Assembly: GCF_026725475.1 (NCBI RefSeq)
Contig: NZ_CP109965.1
Location: 930,001-994,000, forward strand
DNA length: 64,000 bases
Source: Catenovulum adriaticum
GTDB taxonomy: Bacteria; Pseudomonadota; Gammaproteobacteria; Enterobacterales; Alteromonadaceae
Direction of reading: 5' to 3'
Within the stretch, counting starts at the first letter, position 1, and each line of letters starts with the position of its first letter. Position numbers and translations under genes: made by a program. Below are positions 54,690-63,285 of this stretch, piece by piece. Under the pieces are notes generated by a model, which saw only the letters and a program-made list of their open reading frames with translations, was not told the origin of the DNA and made no database searches.

Positions 54690-55456
54690 TGGAATTTACA
54701 AAAAATATTGAAAAAACAAGAAACACTGAAGAACAATTAAATTTTTATGATCAATTTAATCGTTTTTTAAATGAATCACCTATCCCTTTACTTGATAAAA
54801 TGCGTTCGCCTTCTGTGTATACAACAAGACAGGTCATTACCCGGTTTATTGAAAGGTACGAAATATATAATTTGGTTAAAACTGTACCAGGTAACATTTT
54901 AGAATGTGGTGTTGGTAGCGGATATGGGCTGATGACTTTTGCGCATTTATGTAGCATTTTTGAAGCCACCCATTATGTACGCAGAATAATCGGCTTTGAT
55001 ACCTTTGAAGGTTTTGTTGGTTTTGATGAAAAAGATTTCGGAAATAAAACGAAAGCAGAGCACATGAAAGTTGGTGGGCTCAAATTTGATACCTATGAAA
55101 CATTGCAAGAATCTATTCGACTATATGATATGAATCGCCCGCTAGGACATATAAACAAAGTTGAATTAAGAAAAGGGGATATTTCTGAAACCTTGCCTCA
55201 ATATTTAAAGGATGATCCTAGTATGGTGGTGAGTCTATTATATTTAGACATGGATTTATATAAGCCGACGTTAGATGCCATTAATTTAATCATTAAACGA
55301 ATGCCTAAAGGTGCTGTAATTGTTTTTGATGAGCTTAATCATACAGACTATCCGGGTGAAACATTGGCGGTGATGGATTCGCTCGGTATTAATAATTTAA
55401 GATTACGTCGTTTTGAGTATTCTCCAATGTTGGCTTATGTCGTTATAGGAGAGTAA
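54689..55456 (+). CDS. TylF-type O-methyltransferase, second copy
   Basis: This 255-residue paralogue of the preceding gene starts at GTG 54689. It shows NILECGVGSGYGLMTFA, GFDTFEGFVGF, LYLDMDLYKPTLDAI and VIVFDELNHTDYPGETLAVMD. The two copies differ considerably, so they probably act on different positions rather than being a recent duplication. Confidence 0.85.
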   Translation: MEFTKNIEKTRNTEEQLNFYDQFNRFLNESPIPLLDKMRSPSVYTTRQVITRFIERYEIYNLVKTVPGNILECGVGSGYGLMTFAHLCSIFEATHYVRRIIGFDTFEGFVGFDEKDFGNKTKAEHMKVGGLKFDTYETLQESIRLYDMNRPLGHINKVELRKGDISETLPQYLKDDPSMVVSLLYLDMDLYKPTLDAINLIIKRMPKGAVIVFDELNHTDYPGETLAVMDSLGINNLRLRRFEYSPMLAYVVIGE

Positions 55457-56251
55457 ATGATGGATAGTCGATTTGAAGAAGATGGTTATGTTCGCTACCC
55501 TTCGGCTATTAATGCTGAATTAATGGATGATTATAAACTTGCAATTAAGAACTTGATATTAACCGCCTATGAGAGATTAGATTTTGACCAACAAAAAAAA
55601 TTTGAACAAAAGTGTCACGATGAATCTCAATTATTTGATCAAGGAATGCTGGCATTATATGAACTAAACTCAAAGCTTTTTCAAATGGTGGTTGACGCGT
55701 CAAGTAATAATGTGTGTATGCATAGATTAATCAACTCAGAATCTGTACTTACTCATGCCGCTAATTTGATTGGTACAAAACAGTTGGGTGATTTAATTTT
55801 AACACAACCGAGATTAAGAGTTGATTTACCAGACGAATATGCCAGTAACAAAAAGAAAATCCACCTTGGCTTTCACCAAGAAAGTGGTTATTTTAAAATG
55901 AATGTGAGTCATTCTACCGGTATTGTGCTTTGGATTCCGATATTTGATTGTTCGCAAGCGGAAGGTGCTTTAAAAGTACTCCAGAGCTCTCACAAAAATG
56001 GTCAGGTTGAACATCAAACATGGTATGAAGATCCAGTTAACTTTAAACACAAACGGGCAAGTGTACCGACAGATATCACGGAACAATATACTGAAGAAAC
56101 GCTAGAAGCTCAGAGCGGCGATATCGCATTTCAGAAATTTCATCTAATACACCGTTCTGGTGATAATATCTCTAATAAAGTTCGTTACACCATAGTTGCA
56201 CGTTATTCCGATGGGCGAGCGGAAGATTTTAAACCTGTGAGTTGGACATAA
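55457..56251 (+). CDS. Phytanoyl-CoA dioxygenase (PhyH)-family protein
   Basis: This 264-residue Fe(II)/2-oxoglutarate oxygenase-like protein has likely iron ligands His140 and Glu142 in LGFHQESGYF and His232 in HLIHRSGDN, with a later Arg in VRYTIVARY for 2-oxoglutarate. It could hydroxylate the glycan sugar or its acyl substituent. It starts directly after the second TylF gene stop (GGAGAG ribosome-binding site). Confidence 0.82.
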   Translation: MMDSRFEEDGYVRYPSAINAELMDDYKLAIKNLILTAYERLDFDQQKKFEQKCHDESQLFDQGMLALYELNSKLFQMVVDASSNNVCMHRLINSESVLTHAANLIGTKQLGDLILTQPRLRVDLPDEYASNKKKIHLGFHQESGYFKMNVSHSTGIVLWIPIFDCSQAEGALKVLQSSHKNGQVEHQTWYEDPVNFKHKRASVPTDITEQYTEETLEAQSGDIAFQKFHLIHRSGDNISNKVRYTIVARYSDGRAEDFKPVSWT

Positions 56252-56300
56252 TTTGTGATTTAAGTGCAGAAACAATACGCATCATTGGGATTAATGTAAT

Positions 56301-57035
56301 ATGACATACGATCGTTCTATAAAACTGTTTGATGAAGCTCATGCGCCAGAAAAAATTGATAAAATTTTGGCCAGCCAATCAATTAATAAAGGCAAATTTT
56401 TGACATTGGCGCATGCACACTCTTACTTATGTCAGATGCAAGTTATTCACAATCTGAGGGGTGTTAAACGAGTATTAGAGGTTGGTCCAGGAGAAGCTTA
56501 TTGTGCTAATAACCTCAGAAATTTAGGGTTATGTTACGACACCTTAGATTTTGAAACCACACATTCGCCCACATATGTCGCTGACTTTGCAACATATGAA
56601 CCAAGTTTTGAGCATTCGCAACTTTATGATTTGACCTGTGCATTTCAGGTATTAGAGCATATGCCTTATGACATGTTCAAAAAAAACCTTTTAAAGTTAA
56701 AAGCAATGTCAAATAAATATGTTTTTATTAGTCTACCTTATTCTTGCCGAGGGTTTTCTGTAAATTTAAATATACAGAATGGTCAAAATAACAGGTGGTT
56801 ACGAAAGTTCGATTTTTATCTAGGTACGAATTTACCCAATCGACGATACAGAACTGAATATATGGAAGAATTCCCATGGGCAGTTCACTATTGGGAGATT
56901 GGACGAAAAGGATTTAAGTTAAAGAAAGTATTAAATGACATAGAGTCAGTAGGGTTAACTGTCATCAAGCGGTTTCATTCTCAAAACCCGTATCATTATT
57001 TTATTTTGTGTGAGTTAGGTGAAAACATGGCTTAA
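56301..57035 (+). CDS. Class I SAM-dependent methyltransferase
   Basis: This 244-residue protein has a SAM-binding motif VLEVGPGEAYCANNLRNLG, YDTLDFE and the post-motif CAFQVLEHMPYDMF, as in methyltransf_11/23-type enzymes. The substrate is unknown. It is the last gene of the island before the second flagellin, so methylation of the glycan or of flagellin lysine are both possible. Confidence 0.8.
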   Translation: MTYDRSIKLFDEAHAPEKIDKILASQSINKGKFLTLAHAHSYLCQMQVIHNLRGVKRVLEVGPGEAYCANNLRNLGLCYDTLDFETTHSPTYVADFATYEPSFEHSQLYDLTCAFQVLEHMPYDMFKKNLLKLKAMSNKYVFISLPYSCRGFSVNLNIQNGQNNRWLRKFDFYLGTNLPNRRYRTEYMEEFPWAVHYWEIGRKGFKLKKVLNDIESVGLTVIKRFHSQNPYHYFILCELGENMA

Positions 57036-57058
57036 GCTTGAAGTTCATTGATGATTAA

Positions 57059-57086
57059 TTGACCTATGTTATTAATACGCTATACT
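57059..57086 (+). promoter_or_regulatory. Sigma-70-like promoter of the second flagellin gene
   Basis: TTGACC, a 16-base spacer, then TATACT, 33 bp before the ATG at 57120. I see no GCCGATAA-type sigma-28 element in this gap, unlike the first flagellin gene. Confidence 0.6.
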
Positions 57087-57119
57087 TAGCAAACATATCT
57101 CGACTGAGGAGCTGTAGTC

Positions 57120-57920
57120 ATGAATGTTAATAATGTATCGTCAAATAATGCTAATTTTTTAGATCAGATTAATAAAAAGCAGGATTCTGTTTTTGAGCAA
57201 TTAGCGTCTGGTAAAAAAGTTAATCAGGCTTCTGATGGCGCGGCTGCGCAGCAAATTATTGACAGGCTGACGGCTGAATCAAATGCTTATCAGCAATCTT
57301 CGCGTAATGCTTATGATGGTATCTCTCTATCCCAAGTTGCTGATGGTGCTTTGCAAGGCATTAATCAAGATGCGCAGCGTATTCGCGAATTAACGCTTCA
57401 ATCAGGTAGTGGTATTTTAACTGATGGTGATCGCAGTGCGATTCAATCTGAAATTTCGGGCTTACAACAAAATATTCAAGATACCATTAATAATACTGAA
57501 TTTAATGGCCAGTCGTTGTTTACTCAAGGTAACGAATTTTCATTTCAGGTCGGCTCAGGGGCTGGGCAAACGGCATCGGTTAATACCTCAGATTTAGCTT
57601 CACAATTATCAGGCTTGCAAAATATTGATGTGACTAATGGTGATTTAACCAGCTCATTAGAATCGTTAGACAGTGCTTTATCATTTATTGGCGCAGAGCG
57701 TGGTGAGCTAGGGGCGCAGCAAAATGCGTTTGAATCTATTATCAATAATCTTTCTACCACTAATGAGAATGTGCAAGCAGCTCAAAGCCGTATTCAGGAT
57801 ACAGATTATGCACAAGCAGCATCTCAACAAGCGCAAAACGATGTGCTTAGCCAAAGCTCAAATGCCGTAGCTGTTCAAGCAAGGCAAAATGAGCAGTCGG
57901 TTTTGAATTTATTATCTTAG
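57120..57920 (+). CDS. Divergent flagellin paralogue
   Basis: This 266-residue D0/D1-only flagellin-like protein keeps the overall pattern (QLASGKKVNQASDGAAAQQI, NAYDGISLSQVADGALQ, AQRIRELTLQ, and RIQDTDYAQ, QNEQSVLNLLS) but departs from the canonical one. The N-terminus is MNVNNVSSNNANF instead of INTNVSSLNAQ, DDAAG is DGAAA, and the NQxPQ motif is lost. It lies beyond the glycosylation island with its own AGGAG ribosome-binding site. It may be a minor filament subunit, a hook-proximal flagellin or a non-motility paralogue. Confidence 0.85.
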   Translation: MNVNNVSSNNANFLDQINKKQDSVFEQLASGKKVNQASDGAAAQQIIDRLTAESNAYQQSSRNAYDGISLSQVADGALQGINQDAQRIRELTLQSGSGILTDGDRSAIQSEISGLQQNIQDTINNTEFNGQSLFTQGNEFSFQVGSGAGQTASVNTSDLASQLSGLQNIDVTNGDLTSSLESLDSALSFIGAERGELGAQQNAFESIINNLSTTNENVQAAQSRIQDTDYAQAASQQAQNDVLSQSSNAVAVQARQNEQSVLNLLS

Positions 57921-57953
57921 TTTAGTACGTAATCTAGGTAATCCAGCCCAATA

Positions 57954-57985
57954 TTAAAGTGCACGCCATCAAGCGTGCGCTTTAA
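57954..57985 (+). terminator. Terminator after the second flagellin
   Basis: A 13-bp inverted repeat TTAAAGTGCACGC ... GCGTGCGCTTTAA with one G-U pair and a 6-base loop, 33 bp after the stop. The T run is short. Confidence 0.65.
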
Positions 57986-58213
57986 TGCTAACCATTAATA
58001 TTTTTGTATTAAAAATCAAATATAAATAAAGTAGCGCTCATATGTACAGCTAGCCTAGTAAATAAGAGCTGTGAATGATTTTTTGTCAAAACGCTGAGCT
58101 AATTATATTTTCGGATATCCAACTTTTATATAAGAATCGTTTTTAATATATTTTGAAAGCTAAGCAATAAATATACTTTACCCCCCATAGTTGAGATTTT
58201 ATACAAAATAAAT

Positions 58214-58242
58214 TTGGTTTTTAACGGACAATTGTCTAATAT
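58214..58242 (+). promoter_or_regulatory. Sigma-70-like promoter of the small membrane protein
   Basis: TTGGTT, a 17-base spacer and TAATAT, 38 bp before the ATG at 58281. Confidence 0.5.
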
Positions 58243-58280
58243 AGCGGCGTTTTTATTTAGCCATATTTTTAGGAGACATT

Positions 58281-58409
58281 ATGGGTCATCATGAATCAGG
58301 TGAAATCGATACTTCCAGTGTAAAACATTTGCACATAGCTACCATTGCCGCAATTGCTTTACCTTTGTTACCAGCTGTATTAGCTTGGATTTTAATCTTT
58401 AGTGATTAA
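58281..58409 (+). CDS. Small membrane protein, 42 residues
   Basis: This short frame is below normal gene-calling limits: a polar start (MGHHESGEIDTSSVKHLH) and one membrane-spanning helix (IATIAAIALPLLPAVLAWILIF). It has a clear AGGAG ribosome-binding site, a sigma-70-like promoter, and a downstream stem (TGTGCCAAA/TTTGGCACA, 58420-58446). I do not recognise the family. Small single-helix proteins of this kind often act as subunits or regulators of membrane enzymes or as stress proteins, but no role can be assigned. Confidence 0.7.
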   Translation: MGHHESGEIDTSSVKHLHIATIAAIALPLLPAVLAWILIFSD

Positions 58410-58514
58410 AATTTTTAAATGTGCCAAAGGGGGATGATTTTGGCACATAAAATTGAAACTTTTCCAAAGTAGAATATTCAAATTATTATTTTGGAATAGA
58501 GTAGGGACATAATA

Positions 58515-58880
58515 ATGAAAATATTAGTTGTAGATGATAACGCAAGCGTACGCGCTGAGTTAGTTAATCAGTTAGCAGATGAACATCAAGTGCATTATGC
58601 TGAAAACGGGTTAGCTGCTCTATCGATGACTCAAAGTCAGTCATTTGATTTTATTGTTACAGATTACAAGATGCCACTAATGGATGGCATTAAATTGGTT
58701 GAAAATCTATTTGCTGAGTTAGCTTATCAGCCAAGTCAAATTTTGGTGCTTACAACTGATAGTTCTCAAGCGATTAAATTCAAATTAAAACAGCTTGATA
58801 TAAAATGGTTTGAAAAACCTGTTAGTGCCGAAAAAGTAAACTGTCATATTTCGCAGTGTTGTGATACCGAAGCGGCTTAA
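58515..58880 (+). CDS. CheY-like single-domain response regulator
   Basis: This 121-residue receiver domain lacks an output domain. The acidic pair is in VVDDNAS (Asp8-Asp9), the phosphorylation site is Asp50 in TDYKMPLMDG, the Thr is in VLTTDSS and the Lys is in WFEKPV. No kinase lies in the window. Its place next to flagellar genes may be coincidental. It could act in chemotaxis or in a phosphorelay. Confidence 0.85.
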   Translation: MKILVVDDNASVRAELVNQLADEHQVHYAENGLAALSMTQSQSFDFIVTDYKMPLMDGIKLVENLFAELAYQPSQILVLTTDSSQAIKFKLKQLDIKWFEKPVSAEKVNCHISQCCDTEAA

Positions 58881-58985
58881 TCTGTATCGGTCAGTTAATG
58901 AATTTATGGTTAAACAAGCTTTAAAGTTGCAATTTTAGCTTATTTTGTTTTAATGCAACGATATTCATTTAAAGATCTTTATATC

Positions 58986-59534
58986 ATGACCGACAGTATT
59001 AATTTTGCTCAAATCAGAGACAGTATTAAATCCATTCCTGATTACCCTAAACCGGGCGTTATTTTTCGAGACGTAACGAGTCTTGTCGAAGATGGTGACG
59101 CCTTTAAGCAAGCTGTTGTTGCGTTAGCAGAGCCATTTATCAATCAAGGGTTTACTAAAGTAGTGGGCACCGAAGCTCGCGGCTTTATTTTTGGCGCTGC
59201 GGTTGCCAATATTCTCAATACAGGCTTTGTGTTAGCTCGAAAGCCAAATAAACTGCCTCGTGAAACCATTAGTCAAACTTATCAGCTTGAATACGGACAA
59301 GACGAATTACATATTCATAAAGATTCACTTAACGAAAGTGATAAAGTTTTAATGGTTGATGATTTATTGGCGACAGGCGGCACAATAGAAGCAACGGCTA
59401 AGCTTATTAGAAAACTAGGCGCAGAAGTTGATCATGCGGCCTTTGTGATTACTTTGCCTGATTTAGGCGGTGAGCAAAAATTACATAATTTGGGTATTCA
59501 ATCTTATAGTTTAGTGTCTTTTGACGGAGAATAA
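58986..59534 (+). CDS. apt: Adenine phosphoribosyltransferase
   Basis: Apt salvages adenine to AMP using PRPP. The family motifs YPKPGVIFRDVTSL, GTEARGFIFGAA and the PRPP-binding MVDDLLATGGT are present. ATG 58986 gives 182 residues, as in E. coli (183). A longer frame from 58953 has no ribosome-binding site and no conserved extension. The apt-dnaX-ybaB-recR-htpG order is the same as in E. coli. Confidence 0.95.
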   Translation: MTDSINFAQIRDSIKSIPDYPKPGVIFRDVTSLVEDGDAFKQAVVALAEPFINQGFTKVVGTEARGFIFGAAVANILNTGFVLARKPNKLPRETISQTYQLEYGQDELHIHKDSLNESDKVLMVDDLLATGGTIEATAKLIRKLGAEVDHAAFVITLPDLGGEQKLHNLGIQSYSLVSFDGE

Positions 59535-59543
59535 ATTAATCCG

Positions 59544-62114
59544 ATGAGTTATCAGGCTTTAGCACGTAAATGGCGCCCTCAAATGTTTTCTCAGCTAATG
59601 GGACAAGCTCATGTAGTGGCAGCCTTAAGTAATGCACTTAGTAATGACAGACTTCACCATGCTTATTTATTCACGGGTACGCGAGGTGTAGGCAAAACAA
59701 CAATTGCTCGTATTTTTGCAAAAAGCCTAAACTGTGAAAATGGTGTTACTGCTGAACCCTGTGGTAAATGTCAGCATTGTGTTGCTATTGAAGAAGGACG
59801 CTTTGTTGATTTAGTTGAAGTGGATGCAGCTTCAAGAACTAAAGTTGAAGATACTCGAGAAATATTAGACAACGTACAGTATAAGCCTACCCAAGGTCGC
59901 TACAAAGTTTATTTGATTGATGAAGTTCATATGTTATCTCGTCATTCATTTAATGCTCTGTTAAAAACTCTAGAGGAGCCACCTCCGCATATAAAATTTT
60001 TGCTGGCAACGACTGATCCACAAAAATTGCCTGTTACTATTTTGTCTCGTTGTTTGCAGTTTAGCTTAAAAGCAATGACCTTAAGTCAAATTGAAACGCA
60101 ACTTACACAAATTTTAAATGCAGAACAAATTCAGTACGAAGACAGCGCATTAGCGCAGTTGGCTAAATCAGCTAATGGCAGTATGCGAGATGCTTTGAGT
60201 TTAACTGATCAAGCTGTTGCTCAAGGCAATGGTCAAGTGTTTGAAGCAAATGTTCGAAATATGCTGGGTTTACTTGATGAACAGCATACAGAAAAGCTAT
60301 TGACAGCTATTTTAAAAAATGATTTTTCTGCAGCCATGGATGCGGTTGAGCAATTATCTCAAGCAGCGGTTGATAGCGAACAAGTACTGATTGAATTAAT
60401 GAATGCTTTTCACCAAATTGCGTTAATTCAAAGTTTACCTGACTATGTAAAATTAAATGATGCGCTTGCAGATATTTTATCGCAAGCAGCTGACAGCTGG
60501 CCAAGTGAGCAAGTGCAACTATATTATCAGGTTTGCTTGCGTGGACGGCGAGATTTACCTTATGCTGCGCACCCACGAGCAGGGTTAGAAATGACCTTAA
60601 TGCGGTTATTTGCATTTAATCCGGTGAGTATTGATCGTGAAGAGGTATTTACTGCAAAAAAGCAACTAACAAAGTCCGCTGAGTCGGACGTAACTGAATC
60701 TAGCACTCACCAAGCTACGCAAAGCCTAGGATCTGATATTAATTCAGATGGTATTAATTCTGGTGGTATTAGTGTAGATGAAAAGACTAAGGTTGAATCA
60801 CTCGACAATCAGCCGATGCAAACTCACTCAGAGCCAGTTGTTGTTCAGCGGGATAATCATTCAGACACTTCGCCAGACTTGATCAATAATTCAAGTGAAG
60901 CTGGGCAAAACACCAAATTAATTGAACAGGAACAGGATGAGACGTCCACGGCTCAGTTAAATGCACAACAAGATCAAATTTTAGATTTAGCACAATCGCA
61001 AGTAAATAAGTCAGACGCTGCGTTAGCGCCAGTTTCTACAAATATGTCTGATGAATCGACTAGCACGAACGAAATACAAAGTGAAGCAACGCCTTCAAAA
61101 TGTGCAAATGAGTCAGAGCCGCTCACTGAGGCCGCCGAATTTTCACCGGTTTCGCAAGAAGAATCTAATTCCAACGAATTTAGCGATTATCCACAATATG
61201 ATAGCTATCCTCAAAATATGGATACGGATCTTAGTTATCAAAATGACATAGCTTCTTACGCGCAAACTAATGCGTTAAATAGTAGGTCGGATTCTACAAA
61301 TATAGAGGCTGGCGAAAATCGAAAAGATAATTTCGACAAAGTGAGCGCCACGCTGGATCAACCGGTTAGCTCGGAAATATCCGATATGCTAAGTTCGCTC
61401 AAAGCGACTAAATCAGATAAGCGTCAGCAGGCTGAACAAGTTATCGAAAATGATGGCTACGATCCTAATCAAATAAATCAATTAGCGGAATTGTCCGCTA
61501 AACAAGCTGCCGAAACCTCTAATCGAGTGCTAACGGATATGCCGCCTTGGGATATGAGCGAGTCGCAAAATAGTGAATTAGCCAATTACCAACCCACTTC
61601 TGCTGTACCAAATAATGAAGTGGAATGGTTGGCAACCGATGAACAAGCCCAGCAAGATCGGGCAGCGCGTAATGAAAGTGAAAAATTCCATGCATTAAAT
61701 ATTGATAAAAAAGTGCACCAAGGTATCCGTAAAGCCTACGAAATTGATGAGTGGGCGCGATTAGTCGAGCAGCTTAACTTAACGGGCTTGCAGCGTCAGC
61801 TCGCGCTACATTCAACTTACCTATATAACAATGGCGTGGTACATTTAAGGTTAAGCGCAACGCAACAGCACCTAAATGAAGCACATCATTGTCAAATTTT
61901 ATCAGAAAGGCTGGCCCAGGCATTAAACCAGCCTATTGAATTAAAAGTTGAAATTAGCGAAACGGTGGATACAACACCTTACCAAATTCAACAAGCAATC
62001 GAGGATAGCCGTTTAATCTATGCAAATGAATTGATTGACTCAGATAGTCAAGTTCAAGCATTATTGACTCAATTCTCCGGACAAATTATTGCAGGTTCAA
62101 TTCAACCTGTGTAA
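59544..62114 (+). CDS. dnaX: DNA polymerase III subunits tau and gamma
   Basis: This clamp-loader ATPase has 856 residues, longer than E. coli DnaX (643). The ATP-binding TGTRGVGKTT, the zinc cysteines CGKCQHC and DEVHMLSRHSFNALLKTLEEPP are canonical, as is the SRC motif (LSRCLQF). The C-terminal part, after about residue 370, is a long Ser/Gln/Asn/Glu-rich linker ending in the tau tail (from about 710) that binds polymerase and helicase. A -1 frameshift signal at 60640-60689 predicts a shorter gamma product of 379 residues. Confidence 0.96.
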   Translation: MSYQALARKWRPQMFSQLMGQAHVVAALSNALSNDRLHHAYLFTGTRGVGKTTIARIFAKSLNCENGVTAEPCGKCQHCVAIEEGRFVDLVEVDAASRTKVEDTREILDNVQYKPTQGRYKVYLIDEVHMLSRHSFNALLKTLEEPPPHIKFLLATTDPQKLPVTILSRCLQFSLKAMTLSQIETQLTQILNAEQIQYEDSALAQLAKSANGSMRDALSLTDQAVAQGNGQVFEANVRNMLGLLDEQHTEKLLTAILKNDFSAAMDAVEQLSQAAVDSEQVLIELMNAFHQIALIQSLPDYVKLNDALADILSQAADSWPSEQVQLYYQVCLRGRRDLPYAAHPRAGLEMTLMRLFAFNPVSIDREEVFTAKKQLTKSAESDVTESSTHQATQSLGSDINSDGINSGGISVDEKTKVESLDNQPMQTHSEPVVVQRDNHSDTSPDLINNSSEAGQNTKLIEQEQDETSTAQLNAQQDQILDLAQSQVNKSDAALAPVSTNMSDESTSTNEIQSEATPSKCANESEPLTEAAEFSPVSQEESNSNEFSDYPQYDSYPQNMDTDLSYQNDIASYAQTNALNSRSDSTNIEAGENRKDNFDKVSATLDQPVSSEISDMLSSLKATKSDKRQQAEQVIENDGYDPNQINQLAELSAKQAAETSNRVLTDMPPWDMSESQNSELANYQPTSAVPNNEVEWLATDEQAQQDRAARNESEKFHALNIDKKVHQGIRKAYEIDEWARLVEQLNLTGLQRQLALHSTYLYNNGVVHLRLSATQQHLNEAHHCQILSERLAQALNQPIELKVEISETVDTTPYQIQQAIEDSRLIYANELIDSDSQVQALLTQFSGQIIAGSIQPV
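60640..60689 (+). promoter_or_regulatory. Programmed -1 ribosomal frameshift signal in dnaX
   Basis: The slippery heptamer A AAA AAG (60656-60662) is in the same phase as in E. coli dnaX (codons GCA AAA AAG, residues 371-373). An AGAGG Shine-Dalgarno-like element ends 10 bases upstream. Downstream a hairpin GTCCG/CGGAC (60674-60689) follows. After a -1 shift the ribosome reads six codons and meets TGA at 60680-60682, giving gamma of 379 residues. Confidence 0.88.
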
Positions 62115-62148
62115 ATGATTCAGTTTTAAATAATGAAGGTGAAAAATT

Positions 62149-62484
62149 ATGTTTAATAAAGGTGGCGGTGGTCTTGGCAATATGATGAAGCAAGCTCAGC
62201 AAATGCAAGAGCGTATGCAAAAAGTCCAAGAAGAAATTGCAAAAATGGAAGTCATTGGCGAAGCGGGTGCCGGTTTAGTTAAAGTTACTATGTTAGGTAA
62301 CCATAGTGTGCGTCGCGTTAGTATTGATGATTCATTAATTTCCGAAGATAAAGAGATGATTGAAGATTTAGTTGCGGCGGCCTGTAATGATGCAGTGCGA
62401 CGTGTTGAGCAACAAAACCAAGAACGAATGGCTGAAGTGACCGGCGGTATGCAATTGCCACCCGGTATGAAAATGCCATTCTAA
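62149..62484 (+). CDS. ybaB: YbaB/EbfC nucleoid-associated protein
   Basis: This 111-residue DNA-binding protein has the GLGNMMKQAQQMQERMQKVQ N-terminus and a Met-rich C-terminus (GMQLPPGMKMPF). The family acts in nucleoid organisation and is linked to DNA repair with RecR. It lies between dnaX and recR, as in most bacteria. Confidence 0.95.
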   Translation: MFNKGGGGLGNMMKQAQQMQERMQKVQEEIAKMEVIGEAGAGLVKVTMLGNHSVRRVSIDDSLISEDKEMIEDLVAAACNDAVRRVEQQNQERMAEVTGGMQLPPGMKMPF

Positions 62485-62504
62485 TGATTTGCGTTTAACT
62501 GATA

Positions 62505-62575
62505 CCCAACTTAATGGAACCAATAAGCCGTCCATAAGTTGGGGATAAATGCAGTGCGTTTTGCACTGCATTTTT
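62505..62575 (+). terminator. Two hairpins between ybaB and recR, the second a terminator
   Basis: First hairpin: CCCAACTTAATGGA (62505-62518) with TCCATAAGTTGGG (62531-62543), a near-perfect stem with one bulged base. Second: AAATGCAGTGC (62547-62557) with GCACTGCATTT (62563-62573) followed by T residues, a rho-independent terminator. Confidence 0.75.
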
Positions 62576-62603
62576 ATTTAAATCCCTACCATAATGAGTT
62601 TAT

Positions 62604-63206
62604 ATGAAGTTTTCTCCGCTAATTGAAGAGTTAATCGAATCCTTAAAAGTATTACCAGGTGTGGGCCCAAAATCAGCCCAGAGAATTGCCTTTCAATTAT
62701 TGGAACGGCAGCAAAAAGGAGCCCGGCGACTTTCCAAAGCGATAGACTCAGCTTTATTAGGGGTTCAACATTGTCAGCAATGTCGCAATTTTGCCGAACA
62801 CGATGTATGTGATATTTGCAATTCTGAAATGCGACAAGCCAGTGGCCAATTGTGCATTGTGGCATCTCCAATGGACGTTTTAGCCATTGAAGAAACCGCC
62901 CATTATAAAGGCCGTTATTTTGTTTTAATGGGGCTGTTATCGCCCATTGATGGTATTGGCCCTGACGAACTAGGGTTAAATTTATTGGAAAAACGGATGA
63001 TTTCCGATGATATCAACGAGTTAATTTTGGCAACGTCACCCAGTGTAGAAGGCGAAGCAACTGCTTATTATATATCTGAAATGGCAGCGCAATTTGATTT
63101 AACCATCACTCGTTTAGCGCAAGGTTTACCGTCGGGTGGTGAGTTGGCTGCAATCGATGGTAAAACACTAGGTCATGCATTCAGTGGGCGAAAATCAATG
63201 AGTTAA
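62604..63206 (+). CDS. recR: Recombination mediator RecR
   Basis: RecR acts with RecF and RecO to load RecA at gaps. The 200 residues have a helix-hairpin-helix start (LPGVGPKSAQRIAFQLL), the C4 zinc module CQQCRNFAEHDVCDIC and a Toprim domain (VASPMDVLAIEE). The terminator upstream suggests its own promoter. Confidence 0.96.
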   Translation: MKFSPLIEELIESLKVLPGVGPKSAQRIAFQLLERQQKGARRLSKAIDSALLGVQHCQQCRNFAEHDVCDICNSEMRQASGQLCIVASPMDVLAIEETAHYKGRYFVLMGLLSPIDGIGPDELGLNLLEKRMISDDINELILATSPSVEGEATAYYISEMAAQFDLTITRLAQGLPSGGELAAIDGKTLGHAFSGRKSMS

Positions 63207-63285
63207 ATCATTACATTGTTAACGTTAGCTGGCTAAGCCGCTATCTTGTTATCGGTTCAAAAATGCTAATATTTTTTATAAATCC

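Noticed and set aside
27036..57920. Phase-variable homopolymer tracts in the island genes
   Set aside because: The longest runs I saw in the island are about eight A residues, too short and not G/C runs of the kind that switch glycan genes.
58439..58456. Sigma-54-like TGGCAC ... TTG upstream of the response regulator
   Set aside because: The spacing to TTG is off by one, the -12 GC is missing, and the TTTGGCACA forms the arm of a stem with the upstream TGTGCCAAA.
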